Positions 1 to 5,003 are shown, counted from the stretch's first letter. The stretch is 5,003 nucleotides of DNA from an uncultured Eubacteriales bacterium (GCA_934446475.1 CAKSEH010000028.1:1-5003), one strand, 5' to 3'. Notes: generated by a model from the letters alone, not told the origin. Program-made: numbers and translations.

Positions 1-176
1 TTAATCTCCGGTATATTAAATACATCTCCCGGCGCTGTAAGTTTCTCGCTGTGCCATTTTGTGTCGTTTACTTTTGCGGTATTCTTATCTCCCGAAGAAG
101 ATGAACCGCAGCCTGCAAACGATGCAATCATACTTAACATAAGAAAAAATGATGTAAGCTTAAAAAGTTTTTTCAT
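1..176 (-). CDS. Lipoprotein, N-terminal part (runs off the left edge)
   Basis: Fifty-eight residues are visible before the gene leaves the window. The N-terminus (MKKLFKLTSFFLMLSMIASF) is a lipoprotein signal peptide: two early lysines, a hydrophobic core, then the lipobox F-A-G-C with the lipidated cysteine at residue 23. A Gly/Ser-rich tether follows (GSSSSGDKN), and then the start of a mature domain around a WHSEKLTAPGD stretch. The start is supported by a strong Shine-Dalgarno GGAGGGG at 182-188, five bases upstream. The protein is expected to be exported and anchored to the outer face of the membrane. Its family cannot be named from so little; a transporter binding protein or another surface lipoprotein is possible. 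It lies 91 bases downstream of the secreted membrane protein gene on the same strand, with no convincing terminator between them, so co-transcription is plausible. Confidence 0.85.
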   Translation of the reverse strand, partial: MKKLFKLTSFFLMLSMIASFAGCGSSSSGDKNTAKVNDTKWHSEKLTAPGDVFNIPEI

Positions 177-203
177 ATATTCCCCTCCGAATAATGCCGC
201 ACC

Positions 204-222
204 CCGGCGCATATAGCACCGG
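204..222 (-). other. Short GC-rich hairpin in the intergenic gap
   Basis: On the minus strand CCGGTGC and GCGCCGG pair (seven pairs, one of them G-T) around a TATAT loop. No T-run follows, so this is not a standard intrinsic terminator. It lies about 15 bases upstream of the lipoprotein ribosome binding site and could shape the 5' region of a processed or read-through message. Nothing else stands out in the 91-base gap. Confidence 0.3.
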
Positions 223-267
223 AGACAGCAGTGGATTTTTTAAATCGATTGTTACGGATCTTCCTGT

Positions 268-1260
268 TTACTCTGCGTTTTCCGAATCTTCGGTATTTTT
301 ATTGTCCGTTTCTACAGCTGACTTCTTTTTCCTGGCAGCAAATATAACCAAAAATGCAATGCTGACAGCTACAGCTGTTCCTGCGAAAACTATCAAAACA
401 GTAAGCCATACAGGAAGTCCGGCGTTTTCCTTTGCCTGTGTTTTATCGTCCTTAGTATCAGATATAGATTTATCTGCTCCGGCAGCGCTTGTGCCGTCAT
501 CCAGTTCCGAGCTGTTATTGTCTGTATATCCGTCGCTCGTTGTAGCACCGTTCAAACTCAAATCGGGTGTTTCAAAAACAAGTTTCTTACCGGAAAGATC
601 ATAAATTTCTTTATCCGAAGAATACTTAACAATTCTGAAATTCGAAAAATAACACGGAGCAAAATCATCCTTCTGACCGCCGTACTGAATATGTAAATTA
701 AAATGATACACAGAAGCCGGATCTTCTAACTTCGGAAGTGATTTTTGCGGACGGCTGACGGCAGTATTCCACTTTTCGGGATCTTCATAATCAACAATAG
801 TGGCAGATGTTCCCGAAAGCCATCCGCCTTCGCCCGAAAGCTTTATGTCGTAGCCTGCCAAATCGCCTTTATAATCATAAACAACCGCAAAGTTTGTTCC
901 TTCCTGCGCACTTTCTATCATAAAGGGCCAACAGGCTATGCCATCCCAAGTTTTATCTATTTTTGTAAATTTAAGAGCTGTTTTACCGTCTACCTTTTCA
1001 ATGGTACACATATCCGAAGGGCATTTGCCTTCGTTCGAACTTCCCCAGTATTTAAAACCCTGAGAAAAATCCAGATTAGTGGGTTCGGGAAGATATTCTT
1101 TACTGCCGGGAGAATACATATAGTTATTCCTCGGCGAGCGTATTCCGTTTTCCACAGTTCCGAAAATCGAATCATCTTCCGCTAAAACCGAAAATGCGGT
1201 GAAGATAAAGATTGTTAAAGATAAAACAAGCAAGAATATTCTTTTGATGGATTTTTTCAT
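268..1260 (-). CDS. Secreted, membrane-anchored protein with a probable carbohydrate-binding-like ectodomain
   Basis: This is a 330-residue protein. Residues 1-27 form a signal peptide (basic start, long hydrophobic core, likely cleavage after SVLA). The ectodomain covers about 55-215. It opens with a PTNLDFSQGFKYW stretch, a beginning I associate with galactose-binding-like and CBM beta-sandwich domains, and continues with alternating strands rich in Trp, Tyr and Gly. It has four cysteines (80, 85, 110, 203) that could form disulfides outside the cell. Residues 238-281 are a Ser/Asp/Lys/Thr-rich flexible linker. A transmembrane helix (about 284-309) is followed by the stop-transfer RKKK and a short acidic tail inside the cell. 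I see no LPxTG motif. The start is supported by AAAGGAG eight bases upstream and by a promoter at 1329-1357. A role in binding polysaccharide or cell wall is inferred from architecture only; no specific family is recognised. Confidence 0.85.
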   Translation of the reverse strand: MKKSIKRIFLLVLSLTIFIFTAFSVLAEDDSIFGTVENGIRSPRNNYMYSPGSKEYLPEPTNLDFSQGFKYWGSSNEGKCPSDMCTIEKVDGKTALKFTKIDKTWDGIACWPFMIESAQEGTNFAVVYDYKGDLAGYDIKLSGEGGWLSGTSATIVDYEDPEKWNTAVSRPQKSLPKLEDPASVYHFNLHIQYGGQKDDFAPCYFSNFRIVKYSSDKEIYDLSGKKLVFETPDLSLNGATTSDGYTDNNSSELDDGTSAAGADKSISDTKDDKTQAKENAGLPVWLTVLIVFAGTAVAVSIAFLVIFAARKKKSAVETDNKNTEDSENAE

Positions 1261-1328
1261 ATTTTCTGCTCCTTTTTGCTATTATCACTAATTTTTTATC
1301 GGTATGTGCAACCGTTATATATAATTAT

Positions 1329-1357
1329 ATAATACAGTTTAATATATTGCAAGTCAA
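1329..1357 (-). promoter_or_regulatory. Sigma-A type promoter for the secreted membrane protein gene
   Basis: Reading the minus strand, TTGACT (1352-1357) is followed by a 17-base spacer and TATTAT (1329-1334). Each hexamer matches the housekeeping consensus at five of six positions. Transcription would start near 1322, giving a leader of about 60 bases before the ATG at 1260. The leader has only a short four-pair hairpin (CGGT/ACCG) and the ribosome binding site. Confidence 0.65.
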
Positions 1358-1401
1358 ATAATGCTGTAAATGTTGGATTTTCAGGACAAAATATGCTGTC
1401 A
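1350..1401 (-). promoter_or_regulatory. Imperfect direct repeat overlapping the -35 (operator candidate)
   Basis: On the plus strand, 1350-1369 and 1382-1401 match at 15 of 20 positions and share the core ATGCTGT. Their starts are 32 bases apart, close to three helical turns. The promoter-proximal copy overlaps the -35 box of the 330-residue protein gene, a suitable place for a repressor or activator. The region is AT-rich, so chance similarity is possible. Confidence 0.25.
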
Positions 1402-1494
1402 TTTATACACTGCCCTATCTAAGTAATAATTTATAACAATTTGCATTTGATTACAACCTATATTATTGCTTTCTTTTAATACTTTTCTGCTGAC

Positions 1495-1525
1495 AAAAAA
1501 AGAACCTCATCATATGATAATGTCC
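1495..1525 (-). terminator. Intrinsic terminator after the ANTAR gene
   Basis: On the minus strand, GGACATTATCAT pairs with ATGATGAGGTTC as a near-perfect 12-base inverted repeat (one A-G mismatch and two G-T pairs; the innermost bases form the loop). Seven consecutive T residues follow directly. It begins 13 bases beyond the ANTAR stop codon and would end the glycosyltransferase/GS/ANTAR transcript before the next gene's promoter. Confidence 0.8.
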
Positions 1526-1538
1526 CCTCTTATACATT

Positions 1539-2123
1539 TTAAGAATAGGTTTTAATTATGTTGTTTGCTATTTCTGTTTTCGGAGCACAAGTATCCATTG
1601 CCTGTTTTTCGATATATCTGTGAGCTTCCGATTCGGTCATTTTAAGATTTGTTATAAGCAGCCATTTTGCTTTATTTACGGTTCTTATCTCCGCCATTTT
1701 TTCGTCTAAGGACTTTGACTTGGCACCTATTCTGCGAAGCCTCTCTCTGGTTGCACAGCCCCATTTAAGAGCAAGCGATGCTGTTTGCATTGATATAGGT
1801 TTCGGAAGCACATAAACTCCGAAGTCAACTACCCGTTCATAGATCTGTTCAAAATCTTCATTTTTAACAATGAGCATAGCGACTGAACCGTCCCTTGAAG
1901 AAGCGTCCAAAGCAGCAGCTGTTCCGTAGTCATCCGAAAGAGGAGAATTAACTATAACTATGTCAAAAGACCTGTCAAGCATAGCCCTCCTTGCAGAATC
2001 GGCACTTTGAACACAGAGAATCGGTTCATAGTGTGATTCCGGCAAAATAGAGCGGAGCGAAGTTGTCATTTTTTCGCTTTGTGATACTATCAAAACGCTG
2101 TAGACCTGACCGCCGAAAAGCAT
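1539..2123 (-). CDS. ANTAR-domain RNA-binding regulator with a degenerate receiver domain
   Basis: This 194-residue protein has two domains. Residues about 8-122 look like a response-regulator receiver, but its key residues are gone. The acidic pair expected after the first strand (VLIV) is Ser14-Gln15, and the phosphoacceptor position in FDIVIVNSPL is Asn59. Only the late lysine (Lys108 in LPKP) remains. A charged helical linker (about 124-150) leads into the ANTAR domain (about 142-190), recognisable by VNKAKWLLITNLKMTESEAH, the RYIEKQAMD helix and a final EIANNII. ANTAR domains bind paired RNA hairpins and prevent transcription termination. The start has the G-rich Shine-Dalgarno AAGGGGGG (2130-2137), six bases upstream. 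The gene begins 18 bases after the GS-family gene, so the two are almost certainly co-transcribed, and a terminator follows. Phosphorylation control is unlikely; activation through a partner protein such as the neighbouring GS homologue is inference. Confidence 0.93.
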   Translation of the reverse strand: MLFGGQVYSVLIVSQSEKMTTSLRSILPESHYEPILCVQSADSARRAMLDRSFDIVIVNSPLSDDYGTAAALDASSRDGSVAMLIVKNEDFEQIYERVVDFGVYVLPKPISMQTASLALKWGCATRERLRRIGAKSKSLDEKMAEIRTVNKAKWLLITNLKMTESEAHRYIEKQAMDTCAPKTEIANNIIKTYS

Positions 2124-2141
2124 TCTCCGCCCCCCTTATAA

Positions 2142-3344
2142 TTATTTAAAATATACATCTGTTAACATTCTCGGTAAAACTTTGTCGGCAAATCCCGACT
2201 TTGCAACTTTCTTTGCTTCATCAATACTTGCAGGTAAAGCCTTGTAATCCGAATTTTCTTCTTTAAAACCGGAATTAAGGTCGGTGCTGCAGGGCTGCGG
2301 CAGCACAAAATTGTTATCAACGCCCTGCATCCCCGCAAATACTATAAGCGCAAAAGCAAGATACGGATTAGCACTTGAATCCGGAGAGCGCAAAACAGCT
2401 TTCACAATTTCGTCGCCGGCACAGAAAACACGCATAAGCTGCGAATAGTTTTCAAGAGAGTAAGCTATATACTTAGGAGCTTTCCATCTTCCGAGACGCT
2501 CATAAGAATTCGCCGTCGGATTTAAAAAGGCTGTCATTTCATCGACCTTTGAAAGTACACCGGCGATAGCCTTGCGTGTAACATTTTTGCCGTCCTTAAA
2601 AACGGAAAATCCTATGTGGAAACCGTTTCCCGGATTTCCGACAAGAGGTTTCGGCGAAAAGTCCGCATAAAGACCGTTCCTTGCCGCAACCGTGCGAACA
2701 ACACTCTTATATGTAATTGCATTGTCGGCAGCAACAACAGGGTCTGATGCGGCAAAATCTATTTCATTTTGACCGGGGCCTTCTTCGTGATGAGAAAACT
2801 CTGGAGTTATACCCATTTGTTCTAATGTAAGGCATATTTCTCTGCGGACATTTTCGCCTTTATCCTCAGGGGCTATGTCCATATATCCTGCCGTATCATA
2901 AGGTTGTTTTGTAGGATTACCGAACTCGTCCGTTTTGAAAAGATAAAATTCAAGTCTTGAAGAAAACCTGAATTCGATTCCGCTCTTTGCGGCGGCAGAA
3001 ACGGCTTTTTTTAAAATGTTACGAGTATCATTTTCAAACGGCGTACCGTCTGCATAGGTTATATCACAAAACATACGCACAACTCTTCCGTGCTCAGGGC
3101 GCCAGGGAAGAACCGAAAGTGTATGCGGATCGGGACGCAGAAATAAATCGGAATGAACTGCCGAACCGAAACCAGTTATAGCCGAAGCGTCTATAGCTAT
3201 TCCGGATTCAAAGGCTTTTTTTATCTCGCCAGAGAGAACCGAAATGTTTTTTTGCACTCCGAACACATCGCAAAATGCCAATTTGACAAATTTAATATCT
3301 TCCGACAGTATATACTCTGTTACTTCCTGTTTTGAATAATTCAT
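2142..3344 (-). CDS. Glutamine synthetase family protein (glnA-like), probably catalytically inactive
   Basis: This 400-residue protein clearly has the GS type I fold: the N-terminal beta-grasp (KFVKLAFCDVFGVQKNI), DASAITGF, LPWRPEHGRVVRMFCD, SHHEEGPGQNEIDF (metal-binding Glu187 and Glu194), GNGFH (His243), NPTANSYER and LRSPDSSANPYLAFAL. True GS makes glutamine from glutamate, ammonia and ATP. Here several residues essential in the family are replaced. The first glutamate of the E-x-E metal motif is Arg130 (SSRLEFYLF). The flap glutamate is Lys288 (RWKAP). The NRS arginine is Tyr300. In the R-x-E-x-R motif the arginine is Lys315 and the metal-binding glutamate is Val317; only Arg319 remains. 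A surface loop after DGKN is missing, and the protein stops about 30-40 residues before the usual C-terminal helices. The frame is open with family-like sequence throughout, so it is not a decayed gene. A sensor or regulatory role with the downstream ANTAR protein is inferred. The ribosome binding site is weak (an AGG before the ATG). Confidence 0.93.
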   Translation of the reverse strand: MNYSKQEVTEYILSEDIKFVKLAFCDVFGVQKNISVLSGEIKKAFESGIAIDASAITGFGSAVHSDLFLRPDPHTLSVLPWRPEHGRVVRMFCDITYADGTPFENDTRNILKKAVSAAAKSGIEFRFSSRLEFYLFKTDEFGNPTKQPYDTAGYMDIAPEDKGENVRREICLTLEQMGITPEFSHHEEGPGQNEIDFAASDPVVAADNAITYKSVVRTVAARNGLYADFSPKPLVGNPGNGFHIGFSVFKDGKNVTRKAIAGVLSKVDEMTAFLNPTANSYERLGRWKAPKYIAYSLENYSQLMRVFCAGDEIVKAVLRSPDSSANPYLAFALIVFAGMQGVDNNFVLPQPCSTDLNSGFKEENSDYKALPASIDEAKKVAKSGFADKVLPRMLTDVYFK

Positions 3345-3371
3345 AAGACGCTAACCTGCCTTAACTTAAAT

Positions 3372-4694
3372 TTATGATTTGGAAATATCATCAATGCTCA
3401 GCGCCGCCTTGTGCGGAATCGGTTTCCATTCAACCTTTGTAAACAATGCTATTACAAGCGAAAGCTTACCTATCAGATCGAATATGGGAAAGGTGATACA
3501 AAACCAAACTTTTTTATACCACTTTATCGATTTAATTCTTTTTTGCTCCGATATGAAGACATATGCGGCTATTATCATTTGCGTTACATATGTCCTCGCC
3601 GTCCAGTAAAGCGTACCGGTGGTAAGAGCAAAATAGGCACCGAAATGTCTGCCCGCTATTATAAGAAGACTGATCCTCAGCAAATATACGGTTATCCTTT
3701 TTAAAACCGTATAAAGTGAAAGAGGAAAAACCGTGGTAAGCATATCATAGCTCATAAATCTTATAAGGAGACGCTCAAAAAACGGCCTTTTTCGGCAGCT
3801 TTTAGGAAGCACGAATATATTAACAAAGAGTTTTCCGCCCGACTCGATAAGCGCCTGTAAATGACCTTTGGCCCATCTGATACGCTGACGCATTGCGGTT
3901 TTAATATCAACCGGTTGTTCATCGTAAAATTCAGCGGCATTGTTAAAAGAAATGCGATAGCCCTGAACAACAGCATCGGCAGAAAGTGCACGGTCTTCGG
4001 TTAAAGATGTGTAGCTCCAACCGTCCTTTATAATTTCATTAGCCATTAAAAAGCCCGTCCCCTGTATTCTTGAGGCAAGTCGGCAAACGGATTTTGCACG
4101 ATGTTCCGTCCTGACTGTCCTGAGCCAATGAAGACCGTAAGAAGCGGATATCCAGTTATCGTCAAAGTTTTTGGTGTTACGGTAAGAAACTATTATTTTT
4201 TCTCCCGCATCAAACGAATCGTTCATACGGGATATAAAATCCCCTTTGAGCAGGTTATCGGCATCAAAAACAAAGTAACCCTCATAACTTTCTATGCCGT
4301 AATCTCTGTTTATGCACTCAACAAGAAATTGAAGTGCATAACCCTTAGTGCGATGGTCGTTATCAAAGCGTTCGTAACAAACAGCTCCGTACTTACGGGC
4401 AACTTCGGCGGTATCATCCGTGCAATTATCTGCAACGACAAATATATCAACAAGTTCGCTCGGATAATCCTGTTTTCTTATACTGTCAACCAGATTACCG
4501 ATAACTGCAGATTCATTTCTTGCGGGAACCAAAACCGCATATTTATGAAAATTCTTTGCAGGAGGAAATTTTCTCGTTGCAAAAAGACCGATAACGGTGT
4601 AAAGCCCTTTATATTTCCAAAGCCAGCCAAATATGCTGCTTATAACACCGAGCACGGCTATAATGCCGAGGGCCTCCGAAGTATACGTATCCAT
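3372..4694 (-). CDS. Family 2 membrane glycosyltransferase (processive type)
   Basis: This 440-residue GT-A glycosyltransferase transfers a sugar from a nucleotide donor at the inner membrane face. Motifs in order: LVPARNES (nucleotide binding, about 55-62), VVADNCTDD (86-94), the metal-binding D-A-D at 144-146 in FVFDADN, QGTGFLM (211-217), the T-E-D catalytic motif at 232-234, and QRIRW (270-274), the QxxRW signature of cellulose/hyaluronan/poly-GlcNAc synthase relatives. An N-terminal membrane helix (about 7-26) precedes the catalytic domain, and three or four helices follow (about 318-420). The frame stays open to a TTG at 4727, but that codon has no ribosome site; the ATG at 4694 has a GGTGA just upstream and is preferred. 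The product is likely a surface polysaccharide or glycolipid; the sugar cannot be read. The gene ends 27 bases before the GS homologue, so they probably share a transcript, although the functional link is unclear. Confidence 0.9.
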   Translation of the reverse strand: MDTYTSEALGIIAVLGVISSIFGWLWKYKGLYTVIGLFATRKFPPAKNFHKYAVLVPARNESAVIGNLVDSIRKQDYPSELVDIFVVADNCTDDTAEVARKYGAVCYERFDNDHRTKGYALQFLVECINRDYGIESYEGYFVFDADNLLKGDFISRMNDSFDAGEKIIVSYRNTKNFDDNWISASYGLHWLRTVRTEHRAKSVCRLASRIQGTGFLMANEIIKDGWSYTSLTEDRALSADAVVQGYRISFNNAAEFYDEQPVDIKTAMRQRIRWAKGHLQALIESGGKLFVNIFVLPKSCRKRPFFERLLIRFMSYDMLTTVFPLSLYTVLKRITVYLLRISLLIIAGRHFGAYFALTTGTLYWTARTYVTQMIIAAYVFISEQKRIKSIKWYKKVWFCITFPIFDLIGKLSLVIALFTKVEWKPIPHKAALSIDDISKS

Positions 4695-4710
4695 TAAATC
4701 ACCATACCGT

Positions 4711-4716
4711 ATTATA
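4711..4716 (-). promoter_or_regulatory. Perfect -10 hexamer close to the glycosyltransferase start
   Basis: The minus strand reads TATAAT here, 16 bases before the preferred ATG, inside an alternating TA run. No good -35 sits 16-18 bases upstream (AACCTT is the nearest), and the leader would be only about 10 bases long. It may be a weak promoter or just AT-rich sequence. Confidence 0.2.
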
Positions 4717-4753
4717 TATAAACCCAAAATGTAAGGTTTTTTGCTTTTGCCGC

Positions 4754-4780
4754 CCGCCGCAAAAAGTGCGGCGGTTTTAT
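4754..4780 (+). terminator. GC hairpin plus T-tract of repeat copy 1, terminator-like on the plus strand
   Basis: CCGCCGCA (4754-4761) pairs perfectly with TGCGGCGG (4767-4774) around the loop AAAAG, followed by TTTTAT. It has the form of an intrinsic terminator for plus-strand transcription, but no plus-strand gene lies upstream in the window; the plus strand here is antisense to the glycosyltransferase. Copy 2 keeps the hairpin (4915-4921 with 4928-4934) with a changed loop and ATTTTAT after it. The hairpin may therefore be part of the repeat rather than a gene terminator. Read on the minus strand, no T-tract follows it. Confidence 0.4.
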
Positions 4781-4792
4781 AGTTTCAATGTT

Positions 4793-4861
4793 CTCAAACA
4801 AAAACAGTATGTTTTTAAATGCGGATGCATTTCGTCGGCAGCAAAACGCCGACGGTTTGAG
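4793..4861. other. Perfect four-way junction of inverted repeats (cruciform or structured RNA)
   Basis: Four helices abut with no unpaired base between them. P1 is CTCAAAC (4793-4799) with GTTTGAG (4855-4861). P2 is AAAAACA (4800-4806) with TGTTTTT (4810-4816), loop GTA. P3 is AAATGC (4817-4822) with GCATTT (4827-4832), loop GGAT. P4 is CGTCGGC (4833-4839) with GCCGACG (4848-4854), loop of eight bases. Fifty-four of 69 bases are paired and all pairs are Watson-Crick, so both DNA strands and both possible RNAs can fold this way. In copy 2, P2 is shortened by one pair on both sides and its closing A-T pair becomes G-C, while P3 differs only in its loop. Its function is unknown. Confidence 0.8.
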
Positions 4862-4864
4862 GTT

Positions 4865-4873
4865 ATTATAACA
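4865..4873 (-). promoter_or_regulatory. Candidate extended -10 promoter between the two repeat copies
   Basis: The minus strand reads TGTTATAAT, an exact extended -10 (TG-n-TATAAT); the -35 region upstream is poor. Initiation near 4858 would give the glycosyltransferase/GS/ANTAR transcript a leader of about 160 bases carrying P2, P3, P4 and the GC hairpin, but would cut into P1. A promoter beyond the right edge would instead carry the whole repeat in the leader. Confidence 0.4.
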
Positions 4874-4904
4874 CAAAACCAAAGGTCGAAGAGCTTTGAG
4901 GCGG

Positions 4905-5003
4905 TTTTGCCGCCCGCCGCAGCAAGGTGCGGCGATTTTATAGTTTCAATGTTCTAAAACAAAACGGAACGTTTTAAATGCGAATGCATTTCGTCGGCTG
5001 TGA
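4905..5003. repeat. Intergenic structured repeat, copy 2 (cut by the window end)
   Basis: This is the second copy in the same orientation. It has the GC hairpin (CGCCGCA 4915-4921 with TGCGGCG 4928-4934, loop GCAAGG), the invariant 20-base block (4936-4955), the P1 left strand CTAAAAC (4954-4960), P2 AAAACG with CGTTTT (4961-4975, loop GAA), P3 AAATGC with GCATTT (4976-4991, loop GAAT) and the P4 left strand CGTCGGC (4992-4998). The sequence then ends. Just upstream, GGCGG (4900-4904) can pair with CCGCC (4910-4914), a small hairpin that copy 1 lacks. The copy is expected to continue with GCCGACG and then GTTTTAG beyond the window. Confidence 0.8.

Larger units (their letters stand above)
4745..4861. 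repeat. Intergenic structured repeat, copy 1 (complete)
   Basis: This direct repeat shares three blocks with copy 2: a 17-base block (4745-4761, identical to 4905-4921), the 20-base block TTTTATAGTTTCAATGTTCT (4775-4794, identical to 4936-4955), and a 15-base block ending in CGTCGGC (4825-4839, identical to 4984-4998). The unit is a GC-rich hairpin, the invariant 20-base stretch, then a four-way junction. The period is about 160 bases. It does not look like a CRISPR array: the units are too long, self-structured and only two in number. I do not recognise a named repeat family; a non-autonomous mobile element or a structured RNA are both possible. Confidence 0.85.

Noticed and set aside
745..1185. 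146-codon open frame on the plus strand
   Set aside because: It is the complement of the secreted membrane protein gene, which has a signal peptide, membrane helix, promoter and ribosome site; the plus frame has none of these.
1261..3371. ANTAR-type double-hairpin antitermination leader near the GS or ANTAR genes
   Set aside because: The gaps before these genes are only 27 and 18 bases, too short for two hairpins. The repeat hairpins upstream of the operon have loops of 3, 4, 5 and 8 bases rather than the six-base A..G.. loops known for ANTAR targets. The target is probably elsewhere.
3345..3420. Separate promoter for the GS-family gene
   Set aside because: A TTGATG and a TCATAA near the end of the glycosyltransferase gene lie too close together (about 12 bases) to work as a -35/-10 pair.
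4101..4697. 198-codon open frame on the plus strand
   Set aside because: It is antisense to the catalytic domain of the glycosyltransferase, whose motifs are unmistakable; low-complexity cysteine/isoleucine-rich translation with no domain.
4695..4727. TTG start at 4727 for the glycosyltransferase
   Set aside because: No Shine-Dalgarno lies before it, and it would put a TATAAT-like stretch inside the coding region. The ATG at 4694 directly precedes the expected N-terminal membrane helix.
4766..4957. 63-codon open frame on the plus strand
   Set aside because: It runs through both repeat copies, which explains its internally repeated sequence; no ribosome site, and the stem-preserving changes fit structure rather than coding.
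4745..5003. CRISPR array
   Set aside because: Only two units with a 160-base period, with conserved internal stems and compensated changes; no short repeats separated by unique spacers of even length.

Overview
The window looks like chromosomal DNA from an anaerobic Clostridia bacterium (Firmicutes), probably of the Oscillospiraceae/Ruminococcaceae type. The reasons are the AT-leaning composition, the purine-rich Shine-Dalgarno sites (AAGGAG, GGAGGGG), Gram-positive style secreted proteins, and a glutamine synthetase (GS) family protein of the clostridial 'EFYLF / SHHE.GPGQNEIDF' type next to an ANTAR regulator. This is recognition from memory, not a database match. All five supported genes lie on the minus strand, so transcription runs right to left.

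Right edge (4695-5003): about 300 bases with no gene but dense structure. There are two direct copies of a repeat, the second cut by the window end, with a period of about 160 bases. Each has a GC-rich hairpin, an invariant 20-base stretch, and then a run of helices that in the complete copy closes into a four-way junction with no unpaired bases between helices. Differences between the copies are compensated across the stems or fall in loops. A possible minus-strand extended -10 lies between the copies.

Middle (1539-4694): a compact cluster of a family 2 membrane glycosyltransferase, a GS-family protein and an ANTAR-domain protein, with gaps of only 27 and 18 bases and a good intrinsic terminator at the end. 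The GS homologue keeps the fold signatures but has lost several residues needed for catalysis, and its C-terminus is short. The ANTAR protein's receiver domain lacks the phosphoacceptor aspartate and the acidic pocket. Together they suggest a nitrogen-sensing module in which a non-catalytic GS relative signals to an RNA-binding antiterminator without phosphorylation. That is inference.

Left part (1-1260): after a 278-base gap carrying a near-consensus promoter, there is a secreted single-pass membrane protein with a likely beta-sandwich, possibly carbohydrate-binding ectodomain. The first 58 residues of a lipoprotein follow and run off the left edge. These two form a separate cell-surface unit.
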